Counted from the first letter of the stretch, positions 34,759 through 44,785 are shown. The stretch: 64,000 nucleotides of DNA from Limnospira platensis (GCF_046480435.1 NZ_PKGC01000006.1), one strand, 5' to 3'. Program-made: numbers and translations. Notes: generated by a model not told the origin, from the letters alone.

Positions 34759-37026
34759 TTACTGTAATCGCTGAATTTGATATTGAGAATCCCGAAATCC
34801 CCCGGTCAAACCTTGCTCTAAAAACAGTTTTCCAGCCTGTTCAAAATCACTGATGGCACCTCGGCGATCGCCTAAAGATGCTCGGACCATTCCGCGACCA
34901 TAAAAAGCACCAGCTAAATTAGGTCTGATGCGAATAGCTTGGGCGTAGTCTGCGATCGCCTGAGAGTAATTACCAAGTTCAGCATGAGCCTGAGCCCGGT
35001 TACTGTATGATTCCGCATCATTAGGATTAAGACTAATGGCTTGGCTATAGTCTGCGATCGCCGCCTCATAATCCTCAGCCAAAGAGTGAACTAACCCCCG
35101 ATTACTGTGAGCCTTAGAATTATTAGGTTCTAACTCAATCGCCTTAGTACAATCTCCAATAGCTGCATCATAATTTTGCACATTCAGATAAGCAATACAG
35201 CGATTATTATAATCCATAGCTGTGGGGTTTAATTGAATGGATCTACTACAACTTTCTATCGCCGCCTCATAATTCCCTAAATTGATGTAGGTACTGCAAC
35301 GATTCCCGTATGCTTCAGCATTATCTGGTTCCCAACTAATCACTTGATTATAGTCTGCTAAAGCACCTTGATAATCTCCTAAATGAAACCGAGCGCGACC
35401 CCGATTATAATAAGCAGCAGCCGACTGGGGATTGAGTCTAATTGCTTCTGTATAATCAGCCATTCCGGCTTGTAAATTACCAGCTTTAACGTGAGCGCTT
35501 CCTCTAGCACGATAAGCCTCACTATGGTCGGGCTGTCGCCTAATTACTTCGGTATAATCTAATATGGCGGCTTCGTAGTTTTCTTGGGTATAATGGGCGA
35601 GCCCCCTTTGATAGAAAGCGTCTGTATCTTCTGGGTTCAGACGGATAACTTGATTTAGGTCATTAATAGCATTACCAAAATCTCCCATTTGATGGTATGC
35701 TAAACTGCGGTTAAAATAGATGTCAGGATTAGTAGGATCAAGTTTAATGGCTTGGGTGTAATCAGCGATCGCCTGTTCATATTTCTGGAGGTCATAGTAA
35801 GCATTAGCCCGTTTACGGAAGGCTTCACTATTATCAGGAAATAGCTGGATTGAGCGATTAAAAGCCTTAATTGCCGCTTCCGGATCTCCCGCTTCCAGAC
35901 GTTCTACCCCTCTTTTTAAGGCGGCTTCTGATTTCACGGGATCGGGACGGTTTAACACTTGAAATAAGCCAAATATCACCATTAAACCCACTAATCCAGT
36001 CGCGGCTATTCCTACTACAGTCCATAGGCGATTTAAGGAGATTTCCCGTCGTCGCGGTTTGTGTGCTTTATAAGGGGGGTGATTTGGGGAAGTTTGGTTA
36101 ACTAACCCAGTTTTTCCGGTGAGTTGATTTAATTCGGCGATCGCATCAATAGCCGATTTATATCGCTTGCCATAGTAATGATGCACCATTTTATCTATAA
36201 TACTAGCTAGGCTGTTACTAACTCGCGCCCGCTGTCGCCAGGCAATTTCTCCAGATATAGATAGGCTAGGATCTTGAAGTTTCGGCAAATCTGAGGCTTC
36301 TAAACCAGTTAAAGCCTGAATAGCAATCATTCCCACAGCATATAGATCGCTATTAAATTGGGGGTTTCCCTGGAATTGTTCAATCGGCATATAGGAAGGT
36401 GTACCCGTGGCTATGGTTCGCATGGGTTGATTATTTTCCTCAGCCAGTTGGCTAGTCACGGCTTTGACGGAACCGAAATCGATTAAGACTAAGGCTTGGT
36501 CTGATTTGCGGCGAATTAAATTCGAGGGGTTAACATCTCGATGAATTACGCCGTTGTGGTGAACAAATACTAAAATATTGAGGATTTCTTCTAATACTTC
36601 GATAACTATATCTTCTTTCCACGGATGACCGGGAATTAGTTCTTTATGAAGGGGATGTCCTTCGATAAATTCTTCCACTAGATAGAAGTGATTATTGTCC
36701 TCAAAATAGGCTAATAATAGGGGAATGCGATCGTTTCTTCCAAGTTTTTCTAAGATTTCTGCTTCCTGTCGAAATAGGCGTAGGGCTGTTTTCAGGATTT
36801 TGGAATTATTACTGGGGGGACGCAGTTGTTTAACCACACATTGAGGATGACCTGGGCGGCGGGTATCTGCCGCTAGATAGGTCTGGCCAAATGCTCCCGA
36901 ACTCAAAATTTGTACAATTCGATACCTTCCATCTAGGAGTTGACCAATGATTTCCATCTGGCGTTGAGGTTTGAAACTTCTATGGGAGTTCGAGGAATGG
37001 GGTTTAGAGCGATCGTCTAAGTTCAT
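34759..37026 (-). CDS. Serine/threonine protein kinase with TPR C-terminus
   Basis: 755 aa. Kinase domain about 32-300: glycine loop ILSSGAFGQTYLA, catalytic lysine in CVVKQL, catalytic loop HRDVNPSNLI, DFGSVKAV, and a GTPSYMPIEQF activation segment. A single membrane helix (about 330-352) is followed by about eleven TPR units (for example AIADYTQAIKLDPTNPDIYFNR) to the end. This is the common cyanobacterial Spk layout: cytosolic kinase and an outside or periplasmic TPR sensor. All key kinase residues are intact. Substrates unknown. It stands alone with 258 nt to the next gene. Confidence 0.92.
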   Translation of the reverse strand: MNLDDRSKPHSSNSHRSFKPQRQMEIIGQLLDGRYRIVQILSSGAFGQTYLAADTRRPGHPQCVVKQLRPPSNNSKILKTALRLFRQEAEILEKLGRNDRIPLLLAYFEDNNHFYLVEEFIEGHPLHKELIPGHPWKEDIVIEVLEEILNILVFVHHNGVIHRDVNPSNLIRRKSDQALVLIDFGSVKAVTSQLAEENNQPMRTIATGTPSYMPIEQFQGNPQFNSDLYAVGMIAIQALTGLEASDLPKLQDPSLSISGEIAWRQRARVSNSLASIIDKMVHHYYGKRYKSAIDAIAELNQLTGKTGLVNQTSPNHPPYKAHKPRRREISLNRLWTVVGIAATGLVGLMVIFGLFQVLNRPDPVKSEAALKRGVERLEAGDPEAAIKAFNRSIQLFPDNSEAFRKRANAYYDLQKYEQAIADYTQAIKLDPTNPDIYFNRSLAYHQMGDFGNAINDLNQVIRLNPEDTDAFYQRGLAHYTQENYEAAILDYTEVIRRQPDHSEAYRARGSAHVKAGNLQAGMADYTEAIRLNPQSAAAYYNRGRARFHLGDYQGALADYNQVISWEPDNAEAYGNRCSTYINLGNYEAAIESCSRSIQLNPTAMDYNNRCIAYLNVQNYDAAIGDCTKAIELEPNNSKAHSNRGLVHSLAEDYEAAIADYSQAISLNPNDAESYSNRAQAHAELGNYSQAIADYAQAIRIRPNLAGAFYGRGMVRASLGDRRGAISDFEQAGKLFLEQGLTGGFRDSQYQIQRLQ

Positions 37027-37308
37027 AATATGTTACAGTTTGATATAAAATGGAGGAGATAACAAATGCAATCGGTTTTCCTATGGATTAACTGATTTTC
37101 CTATGGATTGAGAACTCACCATTGAGTTTCTTGTGTCAATTTTGGCATAAAATTTTGGCTATGGTCTATATCAATCATAACCACTGTGAACCCAGTCTGA
37201 TTGCACCATGCCCCCCGTCCCTAGGTAGGTATGCACACCATGCTCAAGATCTAGTTTCCTGAGATTAAAAAATATTCTAAATTTTTGGTGAAAATTACCT
37301 CGAAAACC

Positions 37309-38127
37309 ATGCACAATTTTATCCCCCCTCATCGGTTTTTCCCTTACCTAACTTGGACAGAAATTGCGGAAATGCCCGATCGAGAAAATACGGTAATTAT
37401 CCAACCTATTGGGGCTATAGAACAACACGGCCCCCATTTACCGTTAATTGTCGATGCTGCCATTGCTACGGCTGTGACCGGGAAAGCCCTAGAAAAACTC
37501 GATCGCACTATTCCCGCCTATGCCCTGTCTACCTTATATTATGGCAAATCTAACGAACATTGGCACTTTCCGGGAACCATCACCTTAACCTCTGAAACCC
37601 TAATGTCAGTATTAATGGAAGTAGGAGAAAGTATATATCGGGCGGGGTTCCGCAAATTAGTATTTGTGAACGCCCACGGTGGACAACCCCAGATTTTAGA
37701 GATGGTAGCGCGAGACTTGCATCAACAGCATGAAGATTTCATGGTCTTTCCCCTGTTTGTGTGGCGGGTTCCCCACATAGCCAAAGAACTATTTTCCCCC
37801 GAAGAATTGGAATTAGGGATTCACGCCGGAGACATAGAAACCAGCGTGATGTTATCAATTTTGCCTGATGTGGTACGCCGGGAAAAGGTGGTGCGAGAGT
37901 TTCCCCACGGCTTACCCTCGGACAGTTTACTGAGTATGGAGGGAAAATTGCCCTTTGCTTGGGTAACGCGGGATCTAAGCGCTAGTGGTGTTTTGGGAGA
38001 TGCAACCGCCGCCACAGAAGATAAGGGGACGCGCCTACTCGAGTCGGTGGTAGACAGTTGGGTAAAGGCGATCGCAGATATTTATAAATTTCAGCAGCCC
38101 CAGTGTTTCCGCTCTGTGTCAAAATAA
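37309..38127 (+). CDS. Creatininase family amidohydrolase
   Basis: 272 aa from the first ATG (MHNFIPPHRFF); a TTG eight codons earlier is the alternative, and neither has a clear ribosome site. Creatininase-fold metal ligands are visible: E in IGAIEQHGPHLPL with following H and D (VDAA), H in FVNAHGGQPQI, and HAGDIETSVML. Family members hydrolyse small cyclic amides such as creatinine, or related steps in pterin/flavin and mycofactocin metabolism; the substrate here is unknown. It is followed after 32 nt by ycf23, so the two are probably cotranscribed. Confidence 0.82.
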   Translation: MHNFIPPHRFFPYLTWTEIAEMPDRENTVIIQPIGAIEQHGPHLPLIVDAAIATAVTGKALEKLDRTIPAYALSTLYYGKSNEHWHFPGTITLTSETLMSVLMEVGESIYRAGFRKLVFVNAHGGQPQILEMVARDLHQQHEDFMVFPLFVWRVPHIAKELFSPEELELGIHAGDIETSVMLSILPDVVRREKVVREFPHGLPSDSLLSMEGKLPFAWVTRDLSASGVLGDATAATEDKGTRLLESVVDSWVKAIADIYKFQQPQCFRSVSK

Positions 38128-38159
38128 ATCGATATCGGAAATAGAGTCTAAGTAATACA

Positions 38160-38909
38160 ATGATCAACTCCACCCTACAGCAAGCCTTTAACCGAGGCCA
38201 AGGGCTGAAAGTAATTAGCGGTTTAATGAATTTCAATCGCGCCAATGTCATGGCGGTAGTCAAAGCAGCCACTCAAGGCGGCGCGACCTTTGTAGATATT
38301 GCCGCCGACCCCGAATTGGTGGCGATCGCCCGGAATTTGACCCATTTACCTATTTGTGTCTCAGCCGTAGAACCAGAAAAGTTTCTCCCCTGTGTCCAAG
38401 CTGGGGCTGATTTGATTGAAATTGGGAATTTTGATGCTTTCTACGCCCAAGGACGGCGCTTTGAAGCTCCCGAAGTTTTGGAATTGACCCGTCAAACTCG
38501 ATCGCTACTTCCTGAGATTACCCTATCGGTAACAGTTCCCCATATTTTGGAACTTGATCAACAAGTCCAATTAGCTATAGACTTAGTGGAAGCTGGGGCG
38601 GATATTATCCAAACTGAAGGGGGAACTAGCGCTAACCCCGTGCATCCCGGAACTTTAGGATTGATTGAAAAAGCTGCCCCTACCCTAGCCGCTGCCCGCG
38701 AAATTTCCCGCGCCGTATCGGTTCCAGTATTATGCGCTTCGGGAATTTCTAGTGTAACAGCACCTTTGGCGATCGCTGCTGGGGCGGCTGGTGTCGGTGT
38801 CGGTTCCGCTATCAACCGCCTGGATAATGAATTAGCAATGATTGCAGCCGTTCGTAGTCTGGTGGAAGCATTAGCCACTGTCAATACTTCCCGGATTTAT
38901 CACTCTTAG
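38160..38909 (+). CDS. ycf23: Ycf23 / DUF561 TIM-barrel protein
   Basis: 249 aa. This is a conserved cyanobacterial and red-algal plastid protein with (beta/alpha)8-barrel spacing: LKVISGLMNFN, ATFVDIAADPELV, PICVSAVEP, GADLIEIGNFDAFYAQG, LSVTVPHIL, GADIIQTEGGTSANP, VPVLCASGISSVTAPLAIAAGAAGVGVGSAINR. The final GVGVGSA segment looks like a phosphate-binding loop. The reaction is not established to my knowledge. It sits behind the creatininase-family gene. Confidence 0.85.
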   Translation: MINSTLQQAFNRGQGLKVISGLMNFNRANVMAVVKAATQGGATFVDIAADPELVAIARNLTHLPICVSAVEPEKFLPCVQAGADLIEIGNFDAFYAQGRRFEAPEVLELTRQTRSLLPEITLSVTVPHILELDQQVQLAIDLVEAGADIIQTEGGTSANPVHPGTLGLIEKAAPTLAAAREISRAVSVPVLCASGISSVTAPLAIAAGAAGVGVGSAINRLDNELAMIAAVRSLVEALATVNTSRIYHS

Positions 38910-38918
38910 AAAATGTTT

Positions 38919-38988
38919 ACAGCCCCACAGTTCGTCTCTATCTTTGGCAGTCGGAATTATCCGCCCACCAGATGACAGTTGGGGCTGT
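38919..38988. repeat. 9-bp inverted repeat between convergent genes
   Basis: ACAGCCCCA (38919-38927) and TGGGGCTGT (38980-38988) flank 52 nt between the stops of ycf23 (plus) and the minus-strand gene ending at 38992. It may act as a two-way terminator, although there is no T-run. Confidence 0.35.
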
Positions 38989-38991
38989 ACT

Positions 38992-39660
38992 CTAATCAAA
39001 ATCTCCCGCGCTACTTAAAAACCAGATCGAATAATCTTCGATTAATTCATAATTATCAGACTCTTCGTCTGTGCATTCTAAATCCGCTAGGACTAGGGTA
39101 AATAATTTCTCATCGCTAACCCGTCGGACTTCCACTTTCAAGCCATCTTCTGCATCAAATTTATCAACAAAACTCAAAATTTCAAAAGTATCTTGATAGG
39201 AAGGATTGTTGATTTTTTGTTTCTGATATTCCTTTTTGCGACCCGAAGAAAATAAATATTCTTCTTCCCAATCAAATTCATCGCTTCCGGTCACATAACA
39301 AGGTAACTTGATTTCTTTTTTCAGGTATTGCAGATATAGTTTAAGTTTTTTTGTCAAACTATAAGAAGCCTTGAAACCCAACTTTTTGTTAGTCTTGGCT
39401 ACCGCCTTTTCTAGGTCATCATCGGTAACATAATCCATGTATAAGTCATCAAGACCTTCGAGACCTTCAATATCACTTAGATTCAAGTGTTTGATGTGTT
39501 CAAACATCAATAAACGGGGATCTTCTGTTAGCTCGAATCGGTCTCTACTGTTACCACTACGGATATTAAAAGTAATCGTCTCATCAATTTGAATCCCCTC
39601 CAGGTGAGACGGATCGAGATGAGTCGAGGCCGATTTTAAGTTTTTCTGAAATTTTGTCAT
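38992..39660 (-). CDS. Hypothetical acidic protein
   Basis: 222 aa from the ATG giving MTKFQKNLKSASTHLD; a TTG seven codons earlier is possible. Soluble, rich in Asp/Glu/Lys, with ITFNIRSGNSRDRFELTEDPRLL, a leucine-rich middle (LNLSDIEGLEGLDDLYMDYV), and an ending in tryptophan and acidic residues. I recognise no domain, signal peptide or catalytic motif. It is divergent from the DUF2301 gene across 79 nt. Confidence 0.6.
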   Translation of the reverse strand: MTKFQKNLKSASTHLDPSHLEGIQIDETITFNIRSGNSRDRFELTEDPRLLMFEHIKHLNLSDIEGLEGLDDLYMDYVTDDDLEKAVAKTNKKLGFKASYSLTKKLKLYLQYLKKEIKLPCYVTGSDEFDWEEEYLFSSGRKKEYQKQKINNPSYQDTFEILSFVDKFDAEDGLKVEVRRVSDEKLFTLVLADLECTDEESDNYELIEDYSIWFLSSAGDFD

Positions 39661-39739
39661 AATATTTGGGTTAGTGAACAACAGAAGTTACTTTAATTTG
39701 TTCTGGATAGATCCTAATAATCAACAGGAGACTAAAATT

Positions 39740-40399
39740 GTGACTCAAACCGTATCAACATCTCAGCCACAGATATACCAAGGACAGTTTGGTGAGTATA
39801 CCATCACTGATGGCGATCGCCAGGGAGTCCTAGTATATAGAGTTAGTTTGGCGATCGCCGCCCTCTGCTTTGGTATAGGGACTGCTTTAGTAATATGGGA
39901 CTCACACAACCCCATAGTCCTGCAACTGCTGACCCCTATTTATCTTGTGTTCTGGTTAGCTTTAGGGGTTAGCCTGTTCACAATTCATATCTATCTGATT
40001 ATTTTACACAGATTCCTTCAGTTTTGTTGGCTCATGGGGGGTATTGCTACCCTAGTAGTGGCGATCGCAGATCCTGAACCCTTAGCCGTCACCGTTTATA
40101 ATCAGCCATATAGCTTATTCGGTGTCGGGTTTACATTTGTAGCCCTAACAGGAATTTACTTTAAGGAGGCTTTTTGTTTTAATCGCATGGAAACCAAGCT
40201 GCTAACTCCCCTAGTCCCCCTATTACTGTTGGGATATATGGCGGGAGTGTGGACAGTGATCAATCAGAAATTTTTGTTATTTTTCTGGGCTATTCAATTT
40301 GGGATTTTTGCCTTCCGCAAGTGTTTCCAAGCCATTCCTTCTGATATTGGCGATAAAAGTGTATTTGATTACCTCCATCAACAGCGATCGCACAATTAA
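39740..40399 (+). CDS. DUF2301 integral membrane protein
   Basis: 219 aa from GTG (VTQTVSTSQ), chosen because AGGAG (39726-39730) lies 9 nt before it; the open frame extends 22 codons upstream. An N-terminal soluble segment YQGQFGEYTITDGDRQGVLVYRVSLA precedes six or seven membrane helices, with FKEAFCFNR and FAFRKCFQ loops typical of the DUF2301 family. Function unknown; widespread in cyanobacteria. Confidence 0.75.
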   Translation: MTQTVSTSQPQIYQGQFGEYTITDGDRQGVLVYRVSLAIAALCFGIGTALVIWDSHNPIVLQLLTPIYLVFWLALGVSLFTIHIYLIILHRFLQFCWLMGGIATLVVAIADPEPLAVTVYNQPYSLFGVGFTFVALTGIYFKEAFCFNRMETKLLTPLVPLLLLGYMAGVWTVINQKFLLFFWAIQFGIFAFRKCFQAIPSDIGDKSVFDYLHQQRSHN

Positions 40400-40667
40400 G
40401 TATAATTAACCCCAATACTAGCAGCCCCTAGAAGCCCGTTGTCAAACATAACCAGTCAATATTAGCAACCTGCCCTTTTCCCTAGCTAGGGGCAGGATAT
40501 CTCCATATAAAGGCGATCGTAAATTATTCTTGACTGCCATGGCCACCAAGTCCATGATCGTATATATTTGATTATGGTAACATCCGTAATTTCATCCAAG
40601 TCCATCCGAATACCTCAAATGCTTACTCCACCGTAAATCAAATTTTCTTGATCAATTATCAAAACTT

Positions 40668-42134
40668 ATGGAAACAATAGATCCGGACCCAATGTCCATG
40701 GAACTACAAGGAAAACTTGTAATTGTAGATTTGGACGAAACGCTTCTTTTGCGAAACTCAACAGAAGAATATCTCAATTCTTTGCAGCCTCAAATTTTGG
40801 GGGCTGTTTTATTAATTGCCCTAGATATTCTCAAGCCTTGGAATTGGTTACCCGGACATCTCAAAGGAGACCAATCAAGGGATTGGTGTCGTGTAATTAT
40901 TTCCACCCTAATTTTTCCCTGGACTTTAATTTTTTGGCAACACAAAGCCAAGAAACTTGCTCATGATTATATCAACCAGGAACTGATACTAAAATTCCTG
41001 GAACAATTCCCATCAAAAATAGTCATTGCTACCCTCGGTTTTGATCTAATTATCAATCCCATTATTAAGAATTTCCAATTTTGTCCTGATGCTGTCATTA
41101 GTTGTCGGTTTTGGCAGGGAGGAGTTGATCGTCAACGGGGAAAGTATGAGTTAGTTAAAGCAGTATTAACTGACGAAGAAATCGCCAATGCCGCCGTGAT
41201 TACAGATTCCACAGATGATCAGGTATTATTGGATGCAGTGGCATCACCCTATCTGGTGCAGTGGCCCGATGCTCAATATGTCCCCGCTATGGCTGATGCT
41301 TATATTCCATTTTTGTATCTCGAACGTGGTAAGCGCCCCGGCCAAAAATATTTTATCAAGAACATTATCGCAGATGATTGGTTAGTCTTGATTTTGGCGA
41401 TCGCTTGGATAAGTCCTTATCCAGCTTTACAATCAATCATGATGCTGTTTTTGCTTTTATCTTTTTGGTGTATCTACGAGTATGGCTATGTAGATAATGA
41501 TATCATCGCCGAAACTTTTGAGCAAAAACCTACTCTCACCCCCACCTATCAAAAATACAAAAATCGTGTCCACCTCTCGCAGGTTTGGTTATGGGCGATA
41601 ATTTTGGCAACCCCTGGACTTTTCTTATTGGAGGTGATCAAACTTCAATTAACCTCAGCAACTCTCAATTTATCCCTACTCAGATCTATGGCTTTAGATG
41701 GTATCCTATGGCTAACCTTTCTGGGCTTGGTATTTGGTCTTTTTTGGAGTTATAACCGCCTTGATAAACAAACCAGAATTTGGCTATATTTCGGGTTGCA
41801 AGCAAGTAAATGTTTTGGATTTTTGATGGTAACTACCACAAATAGCATAGGTATTATGTTATTTGCTTCTCAAGTTTTAGCCCGCTGGATCGCCTATATT
41901 GTTTATCGAGTCGGTAAACACTCCGAATGGATAGATTTTCCGGGAGAACTTTTCCGCTGCTTTTTGTTTACATTTCTGATAATTTCTGTCGCCCTAGGAA
42001 CTGGGAAATTATCCATTTTACTAAGTGGGCAAACTCTCGTTATTTTTGCCTGGTGTGCTTACCGAGGACGCAAGCAATTTGTCAATATTTGCCGTCAAGC
42101 ATACCCAATATATAAGGATAAAACTGTCGTCTAA
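40668..42134 (+). CDS. HAD-phosphatase domain fused to UbiA-like membrane domain
   Basis: 488 aa. The first 220 residues are a HAD-type hydrolase: nucleophile motif VIVDLDETLLL (about 17-27), lysine region GKYELVKAV and motif IV VITDSTDDQVLLD. From about 230 on, eight or so membrane helices follow, with YEYGYVDNDIIAE (about 280), an NDxxD-like motif similar to the first aspartate motif of UbiA prenyltransferases. Comparable HAD/UbiA combinations occur around decaprenylphosphoryl-ribose/arabinose synthesis. A role in polyprenyl-phosphate sugar metabolism is inference. Confidence 0.65.
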   Translation: METIDPDPMSMELQGKLVIVDLDETLLLRNSTEEYLNSLQPQILGAVLLIALDILKPWNWLPGHLKGDQSRDWCRVIISTLIFPWTLIFWQHKAKKLAHDYINQELILKFLEQFPSKIVIATLGFDLIINPIIKNFQFCPDAVISCRFWQGGVDRQRGKYELVKAVLTDEEIANAAVITDSTDDQVLLDAVASPYLVQWPDAQYVPAMADAYIPFLYLERGKRPGQKYFIKNIIADDWLVLILAIAWISPYPALQSIMMLFLLLSFWCIYEYGYVDNDIIAETFEQKPTLTPTYQKYKNRVHLSQVWLWAIILATPGLFLLEVIKLQLTSATLNLSLLRSMALDGILWLTFLGLVFGLFWSYNRLDKQTRIWLYFGLQASKCFGFLMVTTTNSIGIMLFASQVLARWIAYIVYRVGKHSEWIDFPGELFRCFLFTFLIISVALGTGKLSILLSGQTLVIFAWCAYRGRKQFVNICRQAYPIYKDKTVV

Positions 42135-42147
42135 TTGCCAAAATAAC

Positions 42148-42184
42148 AGCTTGCACAGGTTAAGATTAGCTGGCTGTGCAAGCT
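42148..42184. repeat. 11-bp perfect inverted repeat (terminator-like)
   Basis: AGCTTGCACAG (42148-42158) and CTGTGCAAGCT (42174-42184) with a 15-nt loop lie between the convergent genes ending at 42134 and 42212. A run of eight T follows at 42205-42212, 20 nt later. Probably the shared end of both transcripts. Confidence 0.55.
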
Positions 42185-42211
42185 AGGCAAGCTGTAGCAT
42201 CCTGTTTTTTT

Positions 42212-42715
42212 TCAGGTAGTATAACCTTGGATATTTTCCGGGTTAAATTGTTTGAGGGTGCGGGTAGCTTTACGGACTAAAGTTTCCGAACCTTGAACCA
42301 CCACTAGATATTTCCCAGCATTAAGGCGATTCCGATAGGGTACAGCATCTCCACCCCCAATAATCAAGCCTACCCCGCCGCCAGCGAGAATGCTACCGAG
42401 TCCCCCAGAAATACCGCCCAGAATACCACCGATGAAATGATCGCCAATTTCCCCCGCCCAAGCAAAGGTATTAAGCCCGGTGATTAAGCTGAAAGTGTAG
42501 CCCGCCACAAACCCAAAAGGAATCAACCAACTAGCCATCAGTTTAACCTGTTTGCGGGCAGGATCATAGGGGTCAATCAAGCCAAACTCATCAGCGCTTT
42601 TGTATCCTCTGCCTAAAATACTTACTTGACTGATAGGGATTTCGTCTTTTTCTAAAGCTAAATAGGCAGCCTCAGCTTGAATGCGATCGGGTAAAACAGC
42701 AATTAGGTAGTTCAT
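42212..42715 (-). CDS. Glycine-zipper membrane protein, general-stress-like
   Basis: 167 aa. N-terminal alpha/beta segment MNYLIAVLPDRIQAEAAYLALEKDEIPISQVSILGRG resembles the start of stress-response (GsiB/YflT or DUF1269-like) proteins. Two hydrophobic segments follow, the second very glycine-rich (GGILGGISGGLGSILAGGGVGLIIGGG), then AGKYLVVVQGS and a Lys/Arg-rich end. Glycine zippers pack helices in the membrane. The function is unknown. Confidence 0.65.
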   Translation of the reverse strand: MNYLIAVLPDRIQAEAAYLALEKDEIPISQVSILGRGYKSADEFGLIDPYDPARKQVKLMASWLIPFGFVAGYTFSLITGLNTFAWAGEIGDHFIGGILGGISGGLGSILAGGGVGLIIGGGDAVPYRNRLNAGKYLVVVQGSETLVRKATRTLKQFNPENIQGYTT

Positions 42716-43037
42716 ATATGATGATTAGATTATTGGATATACGGCCGCAATTCTGTTAGTCACTAGGTTTCATGATCCCCTGTTAATGTTGGGAAATGCA
42801 CCATAATGCTGTGGTTAATCATCAATGGGCCTGATGCCGGGGACAATCACAACTGAATTTACTAAATTTTTGTGAACAATTTTTGGTAGCTCGTCCCCCT
42901 TAACGCTAGAATAGTTCACTGCGGTATTTTTAGCCGCGATCGAGATCTGCATCAACAGACTCTCTCAATTTACCACGAATCCTCCAATCAAGGAAGTTGT
43001 GGTGAATCCCCTACCGTTGCAATTTATTGGCCTAACC
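42716..43037. other. Intergenic region before serA
   Basis: About 320 nt. Apart from a possible GTG start of serA at 42999 or 43002, preceded by AGGAAG (42991-42996), I see no gene, repeat or clear regulator site. Confidence 0.4.
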
Positions 43038-44621
43038 ATGCCTAAGGTTCTTGTATCTGATCCGATTGATCAAGTTGGACTTGACATTCTCTCTCAGGTG
43101 GCTCAGGTTGATGTCAAAACCGGACTACCTGCTGAGGAACTGGTAAAGATTATTCCCGAATATGATGCCCTGATGATCCGTTCTGGTACTCGTGTCACCA
43201 AAGAAATAATAGAAGCGGGTACTCATCTGAAAATTATTGGTCGGGCTGGTGTGGGGGTGGACAACGTGGATGTTCCCGCCGCCACCCGCCAAGGAATTGT
43301 CGTAGTGAACTCCCCCCAAGGTAACACGATCGCCGCCGCCGAACACGCTATAGCGATGATGTTAGCCCTATCGCGCCATATTCCCGAAGCCAATGTATCC
43401 GTAAAAAACGGCCAGTGGAATCGCAAACAGTTTATTGGGGTAGAAGTTTACAAAAAAACCCTGGGGATTGTCGGTCTTGGTAAAATTGGTTCCCATGTAG
43501 CAGCCGCAGCTAAAGCTATGGGGATGAAATTACTGGCTTATGATCCATTTATTTCCCAAGATCGCGCAGAACAGTTAGGCTGTCGGTTAGTAGACTTAGA
43601 TTTACTCATCCGCGAGTCAGACTATATCAGTCTGCATATGCCGAAAACTGAGGAGACCTATCATTTAATTAACGCAGAGGCTCTCGCTCAAATGAAACCC
43701 ACAGCTCGTATAATTAACTGCGCTCGTGGGGGTATTGTGGATGAGGTAGCTTTAGCAGAAGCTCTGAAAAGTGATCAAATTGCTGGGGCGGCGGTAGATG
43801 TTTATGAAAACGAACCCCTAGAGGAAAATTCCCCCCTGCGGGAGTTGGGTCAAAAGGTGATCCTCACTCCCCACTTGGGAGCATCCACAGAAGAAGCTCA
43901 AGTTAATGTAGCCATTGATGTAGCTGAACAAATTAGAGATGTATTGTTAGGATTACCAGCTCGTTCAGCGGTCAATATTCCGGGATTATATCCCGATGCT
44001 CTCGAACAACTCAAGCCTTATCTACAACTGGCGGAAACCTTGGGAAATTTGGTCAGCCAACTGGTAGGAGGTAGGGTAGATTTCTTGGATATCCGCTTAC
44101 AAGGGGATTTGGCTAATCGCGATAGTAAACCTGTGGTGGTGGCGGCTCTGAAAGGTTTGTTATCTCAGGCTCTGCGGGAGCGGGTTAATTATGTTAATGC
44201 TACCATTGAAGCCAAAGAGCGCGGTATTCGGGTGATTGAAACTAGGGATGCTTCGGTGTGTGACTATACCGGCTCTCTGCATTTGGAAGCGAAGGGATCT
44301 TTAGGTACTCATTCGGTGACGGGGGCTCTATTGGGCGATCGCGAAATTCGGGTGACAAATATTGATGATTTCCCCATTAACGTACCGCCGACTCGTTATA
44401 TGTTATTTACTCTCCACCGAGATATGCCGGGAATTATCGGTAAAATTGGGTCGCTCCTCGGTAGCTTTAATGTAAATATTGCTAGTATGCAGGTCGGTCG
44501 TAAAATTGTACGGGGAGAGGCGGTGATGGTTTTAAGTTTAGATGACCCATTGCCGGACGGACTGTTGAGTGAGATCATGAAAGTAGCAGGTATCCGGGAT
44601 GCCTATACGGTAACTCTCTAA
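43038..44621 (+). CDS. serA: D-3-phosphoglycerate dehydrogenase
   Basis: 527 aa from the ATG giving MPKVLVSDPIDQVG, the usual cyanobacterial start; GTG codons at 42999 and 43002 have a better ribosome site and would add up to 13 residues. It oxidises 3-phosphoglycerate with NAD+, the first step of phosphorylated serine synthesis. Nucleotide-binding fold GIVGLGKIGSHVA, active-site arginine in NCARGGIVDE, and histidine in LTPHLGASTEEAQ. An allosteric substrate-binding domain (about 315-450) and a C-terminal ACT domain (TLHRDMPGIIGKIGSLLG) make it the long, type I form. Confidence 0.95.
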   Translation: MPKVLVSDPIDQVGLDILSQVAQVDVKTGLPAEELVKIIPEYDALMIRSGTRVTKEIIEAGTHLKIIGRAGVGVDNVDVPAATRQGIVVVNSPQGNTIAAAEHAIAMMLALSRHIPEANVSVKNGQWNRKQFIGVEVYKKTLGIVGLGKIGSHVAAAAKAMGMKLLAYDPFISQDRAEQLGCRLVDLDLLIRESDYISLHMPKTEETYHLINAEALAQMKPTARIINCARGGIVDEVALAEALKSDQIAGAAVDVYENEPLEENSPLRELGQKVILTPHLGASTEEAQVNVAIDVAEQIRDVLLGLPARSAVNIPGLYPDALEQLKPYLQLAETLGNLVSQLVGGRVDFLDIRLQGDLANRDSKPVVVAALKGLLSQALRERVNYVNATIEAKERGIRVIETRDASVCDYTGSLHLEAKGSLGTHSVTGALLGDREIRVTNIDDFPINVPPTRYMLFTLHRDMPGIIGKIGSLLGSFNVNIASMQVGRKIVRGEAVMVLSLDDPLPDGLLSEIMKVAGIRDAYTVTL

Positions 44622-44785
44622 ATTCAACGAAATTGGGGTGCTGGACTTAATGGCTCCCGGCAGACTAAACTGGGGGTAGAAAGTGGAGAATCAGATGCTC
44701 ACACTACGTTAGGGTGAGATACATTCTCTTAATACTTCTGGTGAGTTAAATGCTCGCATATTGTCCGGCCCCAAAAGTAACTGAT

